A DNA stretch of 27,561 bases, taken from contig CALATR010000081.1 of assembly GCA_937891875.1 (NCBI GenBank), forward strand, positions 1 through 27,561. Reading direction: 5' to 3'. Numbering within the stretch: the stretch's first letter is position 1; each line of letters opens with the position of its first letter. Positions 25,769 to 27,561 of this stretch are shown piece after piece. The notes beneath the pieces are model-generated. The model did not search any database and was not told where the DNA came from. It worked only from the letters and a program-made list of their open reading frames with translations. The DNA comes from an uncultured Pseudomonadota bacterium (GTDB lineage: Bacteria; Myxococcota_A; UBA796; GCA-2862545). A program made the translations under genes and the position numbers.

Positions 25769-27409
25769 GTGTCCTTCGTCGCGACCATCTACGGCCACCT
25801 GGCCGCGAACCCCGACAAGCCCTTCGTCACCGAGATGCACGGCGCGGACAAGCGCCCGGCCACCGGCGCCGCCATCCTGGAGCGCGCCGGCCGGATGCGC
25901 GCCTTCCTCCGGCATCGTGGCGTGAACAAGGGCGACCGCGTCGTGCTGCTCGCCCCCAACTCCAGCGACTGGGTCGCCACCGATCTCGGCATGCTCGGCG
26001 AGGGCTGCGTGGTCGTGCCCATGTACGCCCGCCAGAAGCCCAGCGAGCTGGTCGCGATGATGCAGGACTGCGGTGCCAGCCTGGTCGTCGCCGCCGACGG
26101 CACCCTGGCCGACAAGGTGCTCGCCGAGTGGGAAGAGGCGCCGGTCGCCACCTTCGCCCAGGCCTTCGAGCAGGAGCCCGTCCGCGAGCCCCCGGTCGAG
26201 ATCGACAAGGACGAGCCGGTCACGATCATCTACACGTCGGGCAGCACCGGCGAGCCGAAGGGCGTCGTCACGACGATGGGCAACGTCGACTACATGCTGC
26301 CCCAGACCGCGACGGCGCTGACCCGTATGATGGCGCTGGGCGAGCCCATCGACGGCGACGACACGGTCTTTCACTACCTGCCCTTCTGCTTCGCCGGCAG
26401 CCGGGTCGTGCTGTGGACCTGCCTGTACCGGAACAACGGCATCCACGTCAGCACCGACCTCGACAACCTGGTCGCCGAGCTGGGTGCGGTCGCCCCCAAC
26501 TACTTCCTGAACGTGCCGGTCCTGCTGGAGCGCATCAAGAACGGCGTCGAGGGGCGGATCGCCGGCAAGCCCGCCCCGGTGCGCTGGCTGTTCGCCCGCG
26601 GAAAGTCGGCGTTCCTGGCCAAGGTAGACGGGAGCGCCACCATGCTCGACCGCGCCGCCTACCGCCTCGCCAGGACCGTCGTCTTCGACACCGTGAAGAA
26701 GCAGATCGGCCCCAACCTGCGCTGCCTCATCTGCGGCTCGGCGCCGCTTGGCGAGGACACCCAGCGCTGGTTCGAGATGCTCGGCATCCCGGTCTACCAG
26801 GTCTACGGCCTGACCGAGACCACCGCGATCGTCACGATGGACACCCCCGAGGGCCGCGTCGTGCCCGGCCGCGTCGGCCCCGCCCTGCGCGGCCTGCAGG
26901 TGCGCGTCGGCGAGGGCGAGGAGATGCAGGTCAAGGGGCCGAACATCTTCGCCCGGTACTGGGGCAAGGAGGAGGCGACGGAGCAGGCGTTCACCGAGGA
27001 CGGCTGGTTCCGCACCGGCGACCGCGGCGAGGTCGACGAGCACGGCAACTGGAAGATCATCGGTCGGGTGAAGAACCTCCTGGTCCCGTCCAGCGGCCAC
27101 AACGTCGCCCCCGAGCCCCTGGAGCAGCTCCTGATCGAGCGCATCGAGGGCGTCGAGCAGGCCCTCGTCGTCGGCCACGCCCGCCCCTTCCTCACCGCCA
27201 TCCTCACCGGCGAAGCCTCGGAAGAGGCGATCCAGCAGGGCATCGACGCCATCAACGCGGACCTGCCGCACTACAAGCGAATCCGCGCGTTCTACCTGAC
27301 AAAGGAGCCGTTCACGGTCGAGAACGAGCTGCTGACGGCGAACCAGAAGGTGCGGAGAGACGCGGTGGAAGCGGCGTACGAGCGGGAGATCGGCGGGATG
27401 TACCCGTGA
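25769..27409 (+). CDS. Long-chain fatty acid--CoA ligase / AMP-binding acyl-activating enzyme
   Basis: Activates a fatty acid to acyl-AMP and then usually acyl-CoA. The 546-residue protein has the adenylate-forming family motifs in order: Y155-TSGSTGEPK164 (A3 P-loop), Y346GLTET (A5), GWFRTGD418 (A7), the GRVKNLL hinge region, and a C-terminal K527 in NQKVRR in the place of the catalytic A10 Lys. The GHNVAPEPLE segment (usually GKNVAPQPIE) is that of long-chain acyl-CoA synthetases, with His for Lys. There is no carrier-protein domain, so CoA is the likely acceptor. GTG 25769 follows GGAG; it lies 16 bp after the pyruvyl transferase gene. It would feed acyl-CoA to the reductase at 22161. Confidence 0.93.
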   Translation: MSFVATIYGHLAANPDKPFVTEMHGADKRPATGAAILERAGRMRAFLRHRGVNKGDRVVLLAPNSSDWVATDLGMLGEGCVVVPMYARQKPSELVAMMQDCGASLVVAADGTLADKVLAEWEEAPVATFAQAFEQEPVREPPVEIDKDEPVTIIYTSGSTGEPKGVVTTMGNVDYMLPQTATALTRMMALGEPIDGDDTVFHYLPFCFAGSRVVLWTCLYRNNGIHVSTDLDNLVAELGAVAPNYFLNVPVLLERIKNGVEGRIAGKPAPVRWLFARGKSAFLAKVDGSATMLDRAAYRLARTVVFDTVKKQIGPNLRCLICGSAPLGEDTQRWFEMLGIPVYQVYGLTETTAIVTMDTPEGRVVPGRVGPALRGLQVRVGEGEEMQVKGPNIFARYWGKEEATEQAFTEDGWFRTGDRGEVDEHGNWKIIGRVKNLLVPSSGHNVAPEPLEQLLIERIEGVEQALVVGHARPFLTAILTGEASEEAIQQGIDAINADLPHYKRIRAFYLTKEPFTVENELLTANQKVRRDAVEAAYEREIGGMYP

Positions 27410-27424
27410 GTGGGGCTGGCGAGC

Positions 27425-27561
27425 ATCGCGGTGGTGCGGGCGGGGGAGTGGCGGGTCGGTCGTCTGGCCAGCGTCGCGTGGGTTCGAGCAGGGGAGTGGA
27501 GGGGCGGTCTCTGGTCTCTGGTCTCTGGGGCCCGCTGCGAGCGGGGGGATTGAGGCGAGAA
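27425..27561 (+). repeat. Mosaic repeat element C, left half (cut by window edge)
   Basis: It begins 15 bp after the ligase stop. Two units with period 48 (27425 and 27473), three GGTCTCT 7-mers (27506-27526) and the core start GGGGCCCGCTGCGAGCGGGG (27527-27546) follow. All match element B in order and orientation to its left half; the right half would lie outside the window. Confidence 0.9.
27506..27526 (+). repeat. 7-mer array of element C, (GGTCTCT)3
   Basis: Three perfect copies, the same number as in the left arms of elements A and B. Confidence 0.92.

Overview
The window is high-G+C, densely coded bacterial chromosome. Several features point to a large-genome member of the Myxococcota or a related deltaproteobacterial-type lineage, by family knowledge rather than a marker gene. 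These are MopE-type D-x-D-x-D-G / DCDD metal-binding repeats, Thr/Glu-Gly-rich linkers behind lipoprotein cysteines, many secreted proteins of unknown function, and a HisKA_2 kinase with an orphan-type receiver. No rRNA, tRNA, CRISPR, transposase or integrase was seen.

Layout. 1-4913 (minus): a very large secreted beta-helix / MopE / TSP3-repeat surface protein, cut by the window edge, and an exo/endonuclease/phosphatase-family protein. 4988-8176 (plus): an extended SDR of the acyl-reductase type, then a translationally coupled PAS histidine kinase and receiver protein. 8189-11023: a MopE-type lipoprotein (minus), a PilZ protein (plus) and asparaginyl-tRNA synthetase (minus). 11085-15582: two overlapping plus-strand genes of unknown function, a DUF547 lipoprotein and a large secreted TPR-like protein (both minus). 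15695-16981: enolase. 17419-20432: a tight plus-strand operon of an SBF-family transporter and three unknown proteins, facing CheR (20439-21251, minus). 21436-27409: a plus-strand series of a degenerate HAD-IB protein, a fatty acyl-CoA reductase, a polysaccharide pyruvyl transferase-family protein and a long-chain acyl-CoA ligase.

Working picture. The last four genes look like a lipid or glycolipid module: the ligase activates a fatty acid, the reductase makes an aldehyde or alcohol, and the pyruvyl transferase-like protein would act on a glycan. The promoter in front of it carries two matching 8-bp-arm palindromes (TTGGACTG-N6-CAGTCCAA type) that straddle a sigma70-like promoter. This suggests control by a TetR-type repressor encoded elsewhere.

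The most unusual structure is non-coding. Three intergenic regions (16986-17388, 23797-24229, and 27425 to the window end), each just 3' of a plus-strand gene, contain the same mosaic element. It has 45-48 bp tandem units, then three copies of a 7-bp repeat, then a 142-176 nt core, then four inverted copies of the 7-mer and inverted units. The 7-mer differs between loci (CCAGTCT against CTGGTCT) but the two arms within one locus always match, so each can form a long stem. I do not recognise this as a named element.

Coding is tight. Four convergent gene pairs are only 6-22 bp apart, and four gene junctions use GTGA or TTGA 4-bp overlaps.
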